Source: Nitrospinota bacterium (GTDB taxonomy: Bacteria; Nitrospinota; Nitrospinia; Nitrospinales; VA-1). Taken from it: 55,213 nucleotides of DNA. This document shows, in pieces, positions 42,521 to 50,748 of this stretch (position 1 is its first letter; each line of letters starts with the position of its first letter). The position numbers and the translations under genes were made by a program. The notes beneath the pieces were generated by a model. It did not search any database. It was not told the DNA's origin and saw only the letters and a program-made list of their open reading frames with translations. The stretch is taken from positions 1 through 55,213 of the forward strand of contig WAIB01000015.1 in the NCBI GenBank assembly GCA_009873655.1. The letters run 5' to 3'.

Positions 42521-42541
42521 TTTTGTGAAAAAACCACAAAA
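42521..42541. repeat. Inverted repeat upstream of the ABC exporter operon
   Basis: TTTTGTG and CACAAAA flank a 7-base loop in the 170-base gap between the SPOR gene and the exporter genes. On the minus strand a T-run lies in the loop, not after the stem. It could be an operator or a weak end signal for the SPOR operon. Confidence 0.25.
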
Positions 42542-42602
42542 GCAGCAAATTGGCTAACTTTTCTTCACCAGGAATTTAACCAGCTAAAATCACCAAGTCT
42601 TT

Positions 42603-44144
42603 TTATCGCGATTTTTGGGGCATAGAAATTATAAAATAATTTTTTATCGTTTTAGTGGCTACAAGCCGGTTCGCAAACTCACTTGCCTGGTTTTTTGATG
42701 AAAACCTTCCCACTCTCAATTTGTACCAATGTCCACCCGATCTTCGTTTTGATTTAACCACATATAAATTTTCAATATTTTTTTTCTTTAGTTTCAATAC
42801 CATTTTATTGGCTTGTTTGGCCGAATTCACCGCGGCGATTTGTACCGAATAGATACGATTCTCCTTTTTCCTTTCAGTGGATTCTGAAGAAACAGTATGA
42901 TTTCCCTGAACCATATCTTGTCTCAGACCCGCATTAGGAAACCACAACTCTTTAAAGCTGATTCCAACAACAATGAGGATTGAAGCAATAGCAAAACTAA
43001 TCAGTTTTTTCTTTAAAGAAAGGTTCCCGAATAAGTATGCACCCTCTAAAAATCTTAAAAGCACCCATTTGCCAATATTCCTGATTAGCAAGGCCAACCA
43101 AACGAAAACCTTCCAAATCAAAGAAGCCTTTGAAGCGACAAGGCCCATTTCAAGTTTTAACCGCTTCAAATCAGCCAGGTCTTCCTTCCTGAAAAGTTTT
43201 ACCTTTTTCAACTTATAAGCAATACGGGTCTCATTTGATTTGGATTTTAATTCCTCCTGCTGGCCAGGTTCCAATTTACAAAAAATCTCTTCGCACTTTC
43301 TATGCAGGTCAGGAGCCACACCCAAAAGGTTTCCTTCACAATAGGCTTGAGCGAGAATCGTATTTATCTGCTCTTCTTCGGGGACGGAAAAATCCAAAGC
43401 CCTCACATAAAAACTCAGGGCTCGTTCGTCCTTGCGTCCATGCGCCAAATAAATTGGAAGAACAAATTGTACAATTTCTTCAGAAAGCTGATTTGTTTCA
43501 CCCAGAGCACTTAGAAAAAGGGGTTCCGTTTGTCCGGACCATTGCTTTGCGTCCAGAAACAAACGAGCCAGGTAGGATGTTAAAACGGGATCATGTTTTT
43601 CTTCCTGTTGGAACATGATCAAAAGCAAATCCAATTCCTGCTGGTTCAGTTCCTGCCCCCGGTTCAAAATAGATAAAAGAGGTTTTCTGAATCGGGAATT
43701 TTGCGGGCTTTGAATTAATGCCTGTACGTATACGTTCAGTGCTCGCGGGCTTTCTTCCCCTATGGAAAGAAGATAATCCGCAAACTGCAGGATACCCAGG
43801 TTTCGATAGCGCTTTCCTGTACCCGGGAGAAAATAGGAAGAATAAGTGAATTCAATTAAATTCTCGAACTTGCATTTAATGGTTTCGACCACCGAATCGG
43901 GAGATATATTTTTTAAATCGTGCAACGCGTTATAAAACCTTTGTTCCCCCAGCATTCCATATCCAATGAACCCAAAAAACAGACAAATAAGAAAAAGGGA
44001 CCATTGAATGGCCAAATCATCAAACACTACATTTGGTAATGCCACCTCATGAATAAAATAAAGAGCCGCAAACCCCAGCCCAAACATCAGGAACAGGGTT
44101 ACTGCAAATCGGGCAAAATAAAATTTAAGAGTTTGATACAGCAT
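42603..44144 (-). CDS. Membrane protein with C-terminal SPOR domain
   Basis: A 513-residue protein: two N-terminal membrane helices (about 8-55), a long helical cytoplasmic stretch with TPR-like repeats (about 85-330), a further membrane helix (about 385-405), and a C-terminal SPOR domain (about 435-512: IYSVQIAAVNSAKQANKMVLKL ... WYKLRVGRFSS). SPOR domains bind denuded peptidoglycan at division sites. ATG 44144 lies 7 bases after the PBP1A stop with AGAAAAAAG upstream. Pairing with a penicillin-binding protein suggests a role in cell-wall synthesis or division. Confidence 0.85.
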   Translation of the reverse strand: MLYQTLKFYFARFAVTLFLMFGLGFAALYFIHEVALPNVVFDDLAIQWSLFLICLFFGFIGYGMLGEQRFYNALHDLKNISPDSVVETIKCKFENLIEFTYSSYFLPGTGKRYRNLGILQFADYLLSIGEESPRALNVYVQALIQSPQNSRFRKPLLSILNRGQELNQQELDLLLIMFQQEEKHDPVLTSYLARLFLDAKQWSGQTEPLFLSALGETNQLSEEIVQFVLPIYLAHGRKDERALSFYVRALDFSVPEEEQINTILAQAYCEGNLLGVAPDLHRKCEEIFCKLEPGQQEELKSKSNETRIAYKLKKVKLFRKEDLADLKRLKLEMGLVASKASLIWKVFVWLALLIRNIGKWVLLRFLEGAYLFGNLSLKKKLISFAIASILIVVGISFKELWFPNAGLRQDMVQGNHTVSSESTERKKENRIYSVQIAAVNSAKQANKMVLKLKKKNIENLYVVKSKRRSGGHWYKLRVGRFSSKNQASEFANRLVATKTIKNYFIISMPQKSR

Positions 44145-44151
44145 CTTTTTT

Positions 44152-46185
44152 CTAATCTGAAGGTTTGCTGAGGTTTTCCGCTTCTGAATCCGTATGATCC
44201 TCAGGTTCCTGTTCTTCTTCAGGCAAGGGAGTGAGATCCACACCATTTTTGACGGCAACCTGGATTTTTTCCAAAGAGAATTCCCCTGGCAATTTTCCCG
44301 TTTCAACATCTACGGTTGCAATTTTTATATTGTCCGGAACAGGAAATTTAACCCTTGTTTTTCCCTCAAGTGCTTTTTGCATGAAATGAACCCAAATAGG
44401 GGCTGCAGCACTGGCACCTGTCAATCCTTTTCCGGATTTGTTCTTCATGGGATCATTATTGTCAAACCCTACCCAGACAGAGGTGGATATATCTTTTGTA
44501 AATCCATTAAACCAGGCATCCTTGAATTCATTGGTGGTTCCAGTTTTTCCTGCTGCCGGATGCTTGAACCCCATTCTTCGGACAATCCTCCCTGTCCCCC
44601 TTTCGACCACCCCCTGCATCATATCCAGCAAGGGATAAAGGGTGTCCGGTGCAAATTGCTGCACACCCTGATAGTAATGTTCGTACAACCGGTTGCCTTG
44701 AAAATCTTCAATTTGCTGGATCAAATAAGGTTCATTATAAATTCCAAGATTGGCTATAACGCTGTAGGCAGATGCAATTTCTAACGGGGCAACTCCCGAG
44801 GTACCTAAAGCAAGCGAAAGGTTTTTTCCAAGCGGACTTTTTATTCCAAATTTTCGTGCAATCCGTATTACCTTATCGGGACCAACCTGTTGCATCAGTT
44901 TTGCGGAAACGACATTTATGGATTTCAACAGAGCCTTTTTCAGTACAATTTTTCCCGCATATTCTTCATCGAAATTCTGAGGCTCCCATGGTTTGCTGCC
45001 TGGAATTTCTATTTTCAGGGGTTCATCAACGACTACGGTTGCCGGGGAATAACCCAGGCCTTCCATGGCAGAAAAATATACAAAGGGTTTAAATGAAGAA
45101 CCAGGCAGGCGATTGCTGGAAACAGCCCGGTTGAACTGACTGTGGGAATAATTTCTCCCTCCCAGCAAAGCTTTGACAGCCCCGCTCTTATTTTCAATGG
45201 CTACCAAAGCTACCTGGAGTTTTCCTGAACCTGGTTTTTGCTCAATTTTTCCCGCTAATGCTTCCAGATGGTTTTGGGCGCCTCTCAAGGCAAATCGCTG
45301 GTACCTCGTATCCAAAGTTGTGAAAATTTTTAATCCGCCGAAGTGAACAAATTCTTTTCCGTAATCTTTCTCAATTTTCGCCAACACTTCATCCGCAAAG
45401 TATAGATTTGGATTAGATTCAATTTTAGGGTTAGCAAGATCAATTATGGAATTTAATGCTTCTTCCTTTTCACTGCCTGATATCAGATTCTCCGAAACCA
45501 TTCGCTTCAAAACATAATCGGCACGTTTCATTGCCTTTTCATAATGAACAAATGGGTTGGCATTATTGGGAGAGTTTGGAAGGCCCGCAAGCATGGCCGC
45601 CTGCAGCAGGGTCAGGTCGCGCGCCCTTTTCCTGAAATAGATTTGAGAGGCTTCTTCCACACCATAAGCCCCGTTTCCAAAATAAATCTGGTTACTATAA
45701 GCCTCTAGAATTTGCTCCTTTCCGAATGTAGCTTCCAATTGAAAAGCAATCAGAAGTTCTTTTATTTTCCGTATCCAGTTTCGTTCAAAAGAGAAGAATA
45801 AATTTTTTGATAACTGCTGGGTTATGGTGCTACCACCTTGAACAATCCTTTTTGTACGAATATTTGTTATCAGGGCCCTTATTAGACCACGATGATCTAT
45901 TCCGCTGTGGCTGTAAAACCGGGAATCCTCTACGGCAATAATGGCTTTTAAAAAATCAGGAGAGATGTCGGCAATATTTACCGGGTGCCTTTCACCAAGA
46001 ACCTTTATTCTTTCACCATCCGCAGAATAAATTTCAGTTGGAAGGCTCAGGTTTATATGTTCCAAACTCTGAGGGAGTTGTGGAAGTTCTTTGCTCAACC
46101 AGAGGTAAAGCCCGGAAACAACCAAAATTGAGATCAGGACCAAACCCACAACCAGCAGATTCAAAAGCTGTAAAACCCGGCCCAT
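44152..46185 (-). CDS. mrcA: Class A penicillin-binding protein (PBP1A type)
   Basis: Bifunctional peptidoglycan synthase of 677 residues. N-terminal membrane helix (10-30); glycosyltransferase domain with the catalytic E86 in EDSRFYSHSGID and QGGSTITQQL; transpeptidase domain with S363-x2-K366 (GSSFKP) and the KTGT motif near residue 547 (AGKTGTTNEFKDAW). It is shorter than E. coli PBP1a (850), with no room for a large OB insert. The C-terminus is acidic. Its ATG overlaps the TGA of the upstream gene. Confidence 0.95.
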   Translation of the reverse strand: MGRVLQLLNLLVVGLVLISILVVSGLYLWLSKELPQLPQSLEHINLSLPTEIYSADGERIKVLGERHPVNIADISPDFLKAIIAVEDSRFYSHSGIDHRGLIRALITNIRTKRIVQGGSTITQQLSKNLFFSFERNWIRKIKELLIAFQLEATFGKEQILEAYSNQIYFGNGAYGVEEASQIYFRKRARDLTLLQAAMLAGLPNSPNNANPFVHYEKAMKRADYVLKRMVSENLISGSEKEEALNSIIDLANPKIESNPNLYFADEVLAKIEKDYGKEFVHFGGLKIFTTLDTRYQRFALRGAQNHLEALAGKIEQKPGSGKLQVALVAIENKSGAVKALLGGRNYSHSQFNRAVSSNRLPGSSFKPFVYFSAMEGLGYSPATVVVDEPLKIEIPGSKPWEPQNFDEEYAGKIVLKKALLKSINVVSAKLMQQVGPDKVIRIARKFGIKSPLGKNLSLALGTSGVAPLEIASAYSVIANLGIYNEPYLIQQIEDFQGNRLYEHYYQGVQQFAPDTLYPLLDMMQGVVERGTGRIVRRMGFKHPAAGKTGTTNEFKDAWFNGFTKDISTSVWVGFDNNDPMKNKSGKGLTGASAAAPIWVHFMQKALEGKTRVKFPVPDNIKIATVDVETGKLPGEFSLEKIQVAVKNGVDLTPLPEEEQEPEDHTDSEAENLSKPSD

Positions 46186-47084
46186 CAGGGAATCACCTCA
46201 AAGGAGGGTTGTGATCCTTCCTCACCTTCCGCAAAAATATCTGACCTGTCAATTTGAGACATTATATTATTGGCCAGCTCGAGTGCGACTGGAATAAACA
46301 AAACTCCTGTGTAGTAATCCGTATCGTACTCGATCCCAAATACAAGCTGTGAAGGCTCTTCTCCGGCCACGGTATCGGAAACACCTATACGGGTAAGAAA
46401 ATAATTTTTTTCCAGAAACCAGCGGGGATCCGGAAACACCGCTTTTTGAGTAACGGGATCCAGGCTCTTCAAAACAGGCAACACTTCATCAATATTAAAA
46501 ATACGATTTGGTTTGAATTGGGAATCCTCAAGCGTTCCCCGTTTTATGGAACGGGTGGCCTGGACATCCAGGATTGTATCAACAGATAAGAAAACTTCGT
46601 GGACGGGAATGTTTTGCTGATCAAGAAACTGAAAAGTCACCCAGGGGCCGAATCGTTTCAGCATGACACGATCCCATTTTTTCTCAGAATCCAGGCTTAT
46701 CAGATCATAAGGAGAAATTATTTGCTCTGAGCCTTGGCCCGGAAAATCAAAATAAAGGTGGATGAATTTTTCGCGCGTAACTACTAAAGGAAAATCCGGA
46801 GAAACATTTTCGAATAATTGCTTCAGAGAAGAGATACCCGATGCATTTTCCTCCTGGATATCCAGAGAGGTGCGAATGGATTGAATTTGGGCCTGTGCAA
46901 TAAGAGACTGCCTATCCCGCTCCCACATACGACCTAATTGAGGCCGTTTGTGGTTTTGCCATTTTAAGTAATAACCGACACTTTTTTCAAACAGGTTGGT
47001 ATAAAACTCAAGAAGAAGAAAGGCGGAAAGAACGACTAATCCTAAGACACTGTGCCACGAGCTTCTGACACCGGCAAATTTCAC
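46185..47084 (-). CDS. Hypothetical membrane-anchored protein
   Basis: A 299-residue protein with one N-terminal membrane helix (about 13-30) and a large periplasmic domain with no motif I recognise. Regions such as RFGPWVTFQFLDQQNIPVHE and FGIEYDTDYYTGVLFIPVAL appear beta-rich. It starts with GTG 47084, 6 bases after the XRE gene stop, and its TGA overlaps the PBP1A ATG, so it is probably a partner or regulator of that enzyme (inference). Confidence 0.7.
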   Translation of the reverse strand: MKFAGVRSSWHSVLGLVVLSAFLLLEFYTNLFEKSVGYYLKWQNHKRPQLGRMWERDRQSLIAQAQIQSIRTSLDIQEENASGISSLKQLFENVSPDFPLVVTREKFIHLYFDFPGQGSEQIISPYDLISLDSEKKWDRVMLKRFGPWVTFQFLDQQNIPVHEVFLSVDTILDVQATRSIKRGTLEDSQFKPNRIFNIDEVLPVLKSLDPVTQKAVFPDPRWFLEKNYFLTRIGVSDTVAGEEPSQLVFGIEYDTDYYTGVLFIPVALELANNIMSQIDRSDIFAEGEEGSQPSFEVIP

Positions 47085-47090
47085 AAATAT

Positions 47091-47732
47091 TTATCTCACG
47101 GTGATTTTATTAATTGTCCGGGTAACCATTTTAAGCTTGTCTATCTTTTCTTGCAAAGCTTTTTTATCCAGCTTTTTCCTGCCCGGTTTTCTTTTGGTTT
47201 TTGGTTTCGGGGGAGTTTTGATTTGAATTTTTACTTTTTGGGCCATCTTTCGTTTTCCCGTTCTTCCTTTCCCGGCCCTTTCCGAAAGCCGGCTCACCAT
47301 CTTACCTGTCTCAACTATCTGGCCCATTGAATCCATGCAATCCTTTTTCAATCCCGGCGGCATTTTTCTGAAAAGGGTCAATATCCGTTTTTCAGCATCA
47401 TCGATTGTCATCAATTCTTGATGATCCGGGTCTTTAAAATTCACATGGCCCGCTTTAAAGTCTATGGATTCTACCTGTACCGGGTTGGATCCCTTATTTA
47501 TTTTTTCAAGAGGAGCAATATCATTGGGCTCGATACCGGTCGTCAACAATTGTTCCAGGGAAATATTTCCTAATCGAGCAATTTTAACAAGAACCGAAAC
47601 GGGGGCATCTCTTTCACCCGCCTCGTAGCGAACAAAAGTTCTGAATCCAACCTTTAAAATTTCAGACATCACCGATTGAGTACAGCCCAACTCTTTCCGG
47701 ATAGTCTTTAAATTTTTCGCCAGAATAGACAT
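47091..47732 (-). CDS. XRE-family transcriptional regulator with basic C-terminus
   Basis: A 213-residue protein. Residues 1-65 are a Cro/XRE helix-turn-helix (LAKNLKTIRKELGCTQSVMSEILKVGFRTFVRYEAGERDAPV). The middle (about 105-140) is helical, and the C-terminal 70 residues are very Lys/Arg-rich (KVKIQIKTPPKPKTKRKPGRKK), perhaps binding nucleic acid non-specifically. It leads an operon with a membrane protein, PBP1A and a SPOR protein. A pair of direct repeats upstream may be its own operator. Confidence 0.85.
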   Translation of the reverse strand: MSILAKNLKTIRKELGCTQSVMSEILKVGFRTFVRYEAGERDAPVSVLVKIARLGNISLEQLLTTGIEPNDIAPLEKINKGSNPVQVESIDFKAGHVNFKDPDHQELMTIDDAEKRILTLFRKMPPGLKKDCMDSMGQIVETGKMVSRLSERAGKGRTGKRKMAQKVKIQIKTPPKPKTKRKPGRKKLDKKALQEKIDKLKMVTRTINKITVR

Positions 47733-48054
47733 AATTCCCCCCGAATCCTGCTAAGCTTTGCACCTTTTTTAAGTCTAATACCAGATGCCATATATTTCAA
47801 TATAACTTTAGTTTAAGTTCCAATATAAAAATTTCCTGTAAATTCTTAAATTAAATGTTTTTATTGAGTCAAAAAATGAACATGCAAATTGCCGGGCGTC
47901 AAAATAATCCAATCTTCCAATTCAACCTTATGGCACATAACCCATTATTAAATAAGCGCTTAAAAGATTTACCCTTTAAATTAAAAAATGGCACATGTTT
48001 TGCTTTTTAAGGTTCAAGCATTTAAATTCATAACAATACGAGGAGCATCCAGAT
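47733..48054. other. Divergent control region, XRE operon / sigma54-driven gene
   Basis: 322 AT-rich bases with no gene. Contents: two similar direct repeats TTCAATATAA (47796-47805) and TTCCAATATAA (47818-47828), 22 bases apart (two helical turns); a 10-base palindrome TAAGCGCTTA (47953-47962); and a sigma54 promoter at 47989-48004. The repeats are nearer the XRE gene, the palindrome nearer the sigma54 promoter. Confidence 0.5.
47989..48004 (+). promoter_or_regulatory. Sigma54 (-24/-12) promoter
   Basis: TGGCAC-ATGTT-TTGCT agrees fully with the sigma54 consensus TGGCAC-N5-TTGCW. GG lies at -24 and GC at -12, which predicts a start of transcription near 48014 and a 40-base leader containing the GAGGAG ribosome site of the gene at 48055. 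An activator of the NtrC type would be needed; none is encoded in the window. Confidence 0.8.
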
Positions 48055-48456
48055 ATGGACTCAGATGGATTTTTTGAAAAAGAATATGAGAATTTAAACG
48101 ATGCCATTTTACAAGCCATTGTTGCCTCTGAAGACGTACAAAAGATACTTGTACGGCTGAAAGAAGAGGAAGATTTCGACCATATGGCGGTTTTAAACCT
48201 TTTTCTCAGCCTGGATGAGTTATATGAAATGATTTCCGAAAAAAGAAAAAACCCAATGGCTTACAAACTGGAGCCTGTGGAAACTCAACAAGCCCAGGAA
48301 GAAGAAAAAGGAGTCGAGAAACCCTCTTTTTCAGAAAGCATAGTAAATAAAATCGATGGGAAACTGCTGACTTTAAATGAAACCCTATTTGAAAATTATT
48401 GTCAGGGAAAGTTTAACGAAGAAGTCTGGTTGAAGAAGGCCCGTATCCGGCTATGA
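48055..48456 (+). CDS. Hypothetical acidic protein under sigma54 control
   Basis: A 133-residue soluble, acidic protein I do not recognise. It begins MDSDGFFEKEYENLNDAIL and is predicted mostly helical, with a low-complexity Glu/Gln part near residues 78-90 between two helical halves. No cysteine pairs or enzyme motif; one Cys near residue 117. The ATG has GAGGAG about 10 bases upstream. It is a single gene, with the next gene convergent 26 bases away. A dedicated sigma54 promoter implies expression under a specific stress or nutrient signal. Confidence 0.75.
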   Translation: MDSDGFFEKEYENLNDAILQAIVASEDVQKILVRLKEEEDFDHMAVLNLFLSLDELYEMISEKRKNPMAYKLEPVETQQAQEEEKGVEKPSFSESIVNKIDGKLLTLNETLFENYCQGKFNEEVWLKKARIRL

Positions 48457-48481
48457 TTTTTCCATTGAGAGGTATTCGGTA

Positions 48482-48664
48482 TTAATTTTTAAATATCTTG
48501 GAGTCGCAGGCAATGTACTTGATTTGCTTTAATGGAACCACAAAAATCTCGTCTGCAGTGGTTACTTCAAACAATTCCAAATCATCACTGAAGCCGTGTT
48601 TTTCAGTGGTCTCAAGAATGAGCTCCTGATTATCTACAAATACAATTTTTAACCTATACTGCAT
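48482..48664 (-). CDS. Hypothetical 60-residue protein, third gene of a radical SAM operon
   Basis: A small protein of 60 residues (MQYRLKIVFVDNQELILETTEK at the start), predicted as a short beta-rich fold with a C-terminal IKYIACDSKIF. ATG 48664 has AAGGG about 8 bases upstream; a longer frame to 48706 would run toward the previous gene. It lies 60 bases after the radical SAM gene. I cannot say whether it is a partner, a substrate or an unrelated small protein. Confidence 0.6.
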   Translation of the reverse strand: MQYRLKIVFVDNQELILETTEKHGFSDDLELFEVTTADEIFVVPLKQIKYIACDSKIFKN

Positions 48665-48724
48665 TTCAATTCCCTTTCTATTCGCAGAACCCGTGCCCTG
48701 CTCCATTCACCCCCTACCCGAAGA

Positions 48725-49936
48725 TCAGTTGGGGTAAGCTACACTCTCAAACTTTTTGGACAAGGGGTTATTGAGATATCCCTCAACATAATTCTTCAAA
48801 TAACCCTTTTCATAAAGTTTTTTATTGGAAAGACCCGAGTTTATTTTGTGAAGTACCTTAAAACGAACATGCGGAAACTGGTCTTTAAACTCATCAAAAG
48901 ACCTGCCCGAAATATCCCTTTCGTCATTGGAAGATTTTTCCATTATGACTCTGGGCAGATGAATCACCTTCTGGTTTGTAATTCTCTTGGCAACATCGTC
49001 AAATGTCAGCAGTGTGGTGCAGTCTGAATCACCGCCTAATGTTTCATTCGGAACGTACATATAGCGTGCCTTGCCGGGTCGAAACAAGGTCAAAATTCGA
49101 TGTACATTTCCTGCCATGACAACCCAATCCTTTTTTTCCAGTTCACAGGCATCAAAGGTTTTAATGATCTTGTTCCTGTTCAAAAATGCGGTTATATCCG
49201 ATTCCGTATGAATCATTTGAATATTGGGCAGGTTCATATCATAAATTTTCTTCGCTTCATCGGGAAGAAACCTTTTACCCTGGCGCATGAGTTTGGTGGT
49301 ATCTGCATCAATATATTTCAGTGGAGTCAGGCATCCCATCCAAAGCAGGCAATTTTTGTTAATCTCTGAGATTCTCTTTGCATCTTCAGACATCGTTCCC
49401 GGGCCCAACGAATAAAAATTTGCCGAGGTCACCGCGGGCCCATCCAGCACTGCCAGCACCTGCTCTACAGAAGGTCCTTTGGGCATCAATTTTTGCCGAT
49501 AAGACCCCAACGTAATGACGGACAATTCAAAATTGATCCTCCCCGGATATTTTTCAGCCAGCTTGTTGATGCGCACCGGGTCAAAATAGCCCACCGAGAA
49601 AACGGTGATTTTTTTATCTGTCTGGTCTAGAAATTCCTCAATCCAATCCATGGCTTTCGGGTGGAGGGCAAGATCCGTCCATTCCATGTATTCATTGCCT
49701 CCAAGCACCCAGGATTCAGATTCGCGGGTCGGGAACGCTTTAATTTCATTAAATATAAATTCCCAATTTTCCTGAGTTGTCAAAGGAGTGTCAATGGTAT
49801 CGCGATAACTGTGGTCCATTTCATAGCAAAACGTACATTTGACGGGGCAGGTTTTTCCGAGGCTCAAGGGAATTTTTCTATCCTTAATTTCTTTGCGAAA
49901 AATGTTGTAAAGAAATTCCTGATCTTTAACCGACAT
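48725..49936 (-). CDS. Radical SAM protein, unknown substrate
   Basis: A 403-residue enzyme with the cluster motif C30-x3-C34-x2-C37 in GKTCPVKCTFCYE near the N-terminus, as in radical SAM enzymes, and a GGNEYMEW strand in place of the usual GGE. The middle (FELSVITLGSYRQKLMPKGPSVEQVLAVLDG) matches an SAM-barrel layout. The C-terminal third (about 285-403) has no family I recognise and no extra CxxC clusters of SPASM type. It starts 3 bases after the upstream gene, so the two are coupled. Confidence 0.88.
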   Translation of the reverse strand: MSVKDQEFLYNIFRKEIKDRKIPLSLGKTCPVKCTFCYEMDHSYRDTIDTPLTTQENWEFIFNEIKAFPTRESESWVLGGNEYMEWTDLALHPKAMDWIEEFLDQTDKKITVFSVGYFDPVRINKLAEKYPGRINFELSVITLGSYRQKLMPKGPSVEQVLAVLDGPAVTSANFYSLGPGTMSEDAKRISEINKNCLLWMGCLTPLKYIDADTTKLMRQGKRFLPDEAKKIYDMNLPNIQMIHTESDITAFLNRNKIIKTFDACELEKKDWVVMAGNVHRILTLFRPGKARYMYVPNETLGGDSDCTTLLTFDDVAKRITNQKVIHLPRVIMEKSSNDERDISGRSFDEFKDQFPHVRFKVLHKINSGLSNKKLYEKGYLKNYVEGYLNNPLSKKFESVAYPN

Positions 49937-49939
49937 TTT

Positions 49940-50269
49940 TTACCATTCCTTAAAGGTATTCATCAATGATTCATCGATAGGTACTTCCTGCTTCTGGTCT
50001 TCATCCAAACCATGAATCATTTCATTAAGGTGAACTGCCGCACAACCCATATATCCGATGCTTTCCTGTTGAAGCTTGAAATTTCCCGCTTTCAATTTCT
50101 TTTCAAATTCGTCCAAATGGTTTTCATCGAATGGATGAATCGATATCGTTTTCTTAAAAGCTTCTATGGCCTCTTTAAAGTTCTTACTTTCATGCTGGAT
50201 ACTTCCATTTTTAAAGTGGTCCTGGGCATCCCGCACTTCGTCTACGGTTATCGGGTACTTTTCTGTCAT
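49940..50269 (-). CDS. Hypothetical TPR-like protein, first gene of a radical SAM operon
   Basis: A 109-residue soluble protein with a helical repeat resembling a TPR (IQHESKNFKEAIEAFKKTISIHP) and a second, looser helix pair. A Cys near the middle (YMGCAAVHLNEM). ATG 50269 has GGAAGGAA just upstream; a longer frame to 50344 lies in the leader and is rejected. It is coupled to the radical SAM gene. It may bind the enzyme or its target; function unknown. Confidence 0.7.
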   Translation of the reverse strand: MTEKYPITVDEVRDAQDHFKNGSIQHESKNFKEAIEAFKKTISIHPFDENHLDEFEKKLKAGNFKLQQESIGYMGCAAVHLNEMIHGLDEDQKQEVPIDESLMNTFKEW

Positions 50270-50305
50270 TTCCTTCCTCTCTTTTCCTATAACCAAAAAG
50301 AAAAA

Positions 50306-50346
50306 GTTTGACCGGAAAATGCTTTGGAACGTATCCCAGGTCAAAC
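50306..50346. repeat. Inverted repeat in the leader of the radical SAM operon
   Basis: GTTTGACC and GGTCAAAC, perfect over 8 bases, are separated by 25 bases. They lie 37-77 bases before the first ATG of the operon, downstream of the predicted promoter. The pair could form an RNA stem in the leader or be a split binding site. Confidence 0.35.
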
Positions 50347-50452
50347 CCTCGCTTTTACTTCATCCCGCCAAATTCTTTATCTGGAGGAAGATCCAGGTAG
50401 CAAAAGTGACAAAAATGAAATTACAGGCCGACTTTTTATAAATTAAGGGGCT

Positions 50453-50483
50453 ATTGTAACATTCCTTCAACAGGTGCTGTCAA
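50453..50483 (-). promoter_or_regulatory. Candidate sigma70 promoter of the radical SAM operon
   Basis: On the minus strand: TTGACA (50483-50478, perfect), a 19-base spacer, TACAAT (50458-50453, 5 of 6). The spacer is two bases longer than ideal. Transcription would start near 50446, leaving a leader of about 176 bases. Confidence 0.45.
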
Positions 50484-50571
50484 GGAATTAGAAGGTAGAG
50501 ATTCTTTAGGGAAAATAAACGATTGGAAAAGGTGAAACCGGGAAAACCAACCATGAAGATAACATTTAAAA

Positions 50572-50591
50572 GGCGGGGAGAATACCCCGCC
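50572..50591 (-). terminator. Intrinsic terminator after the tiny lipoprotein gene
   Basis: GGCGGGG and CCCCGCC pair perfectly around a 6-base loop; on the minus strand the stem is followed by TTTTAAATGTT. It stands about 30 bases after the stop of the lipoprotein gene. Confidence 0.75.
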
Positions 50592-50622
50592 ATCCAAATG
50601 AATTCAGTAAAAAATAAACTGA

Positions 50623-50748
50623 TTATTTTTGCTCTTCGTGGCCCTCAGGTTTTTCACACTCACCTTCATAGCACTTTTGTTCCAAAGAACAGGAAGACAA
50701 AACCAATACCAAAGAAACCAAAATAAAGGAAGCTACCAACTTTTTCAT
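50623..50748 (-). CDS. Tiny lipoprotein (41 residues)
   Basis: A very short gene supported by a complete lipoprotein signal (MKKLVASFILVSLVLVLSSC, lipobox LSSC with Cys20), a GGAGAAGG ribosome site and a strong terminator. The mature part is only 22 residues, acidic and with two more cysteines (KCYEGEC). A longer frame to 50808 is rejected since the lipoprotein signal starts at 50748. Such entericidin-like small lipoproteins are common but this one matches no family I know. Confidence 0.7.
   Translation of the reverse strand: MKKLVASFILVSLVLVLSSCSLEQKCYEGECEKPEGHEEQK

Larger units (their letters stand above)
50270..50622. other. Leader of the radical SAM operon and terminator region
   Basis: 353 bases without a protein gene. 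On the minus strand they hold a promoter (50483-50453), a leader of about 176 bases with an 8-base inverted repeat (GTTTGACC 50306-50313 and GGTCAAAC 50339-50346), and, at the right end, the terminator of the tiny lipoprotein gene (50572-50591). Confidence 0.5.

Noticed and set aside
42459-42537. N-terminal extension of the ABC half-transporter up to 42537
   Set aside because: The extra residues do not look like the family start, whereas MDTLQAFLPYVRKYRREF at 42432 has a ribosome site and normal length.
47931-47941. A second TGGCAC (-24-like) element upstream of the gene at 48055
   Set aside because: After five bases it continues CCATT, not TTGC, so it lacks the -12 part of a sigma54 promoter.
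50523-50726. A 67-codon plus-strand frame
   Set aside because: It covers the terminator and lies antisense to the tiny lipoprotein gene; no ribosome site or family features.
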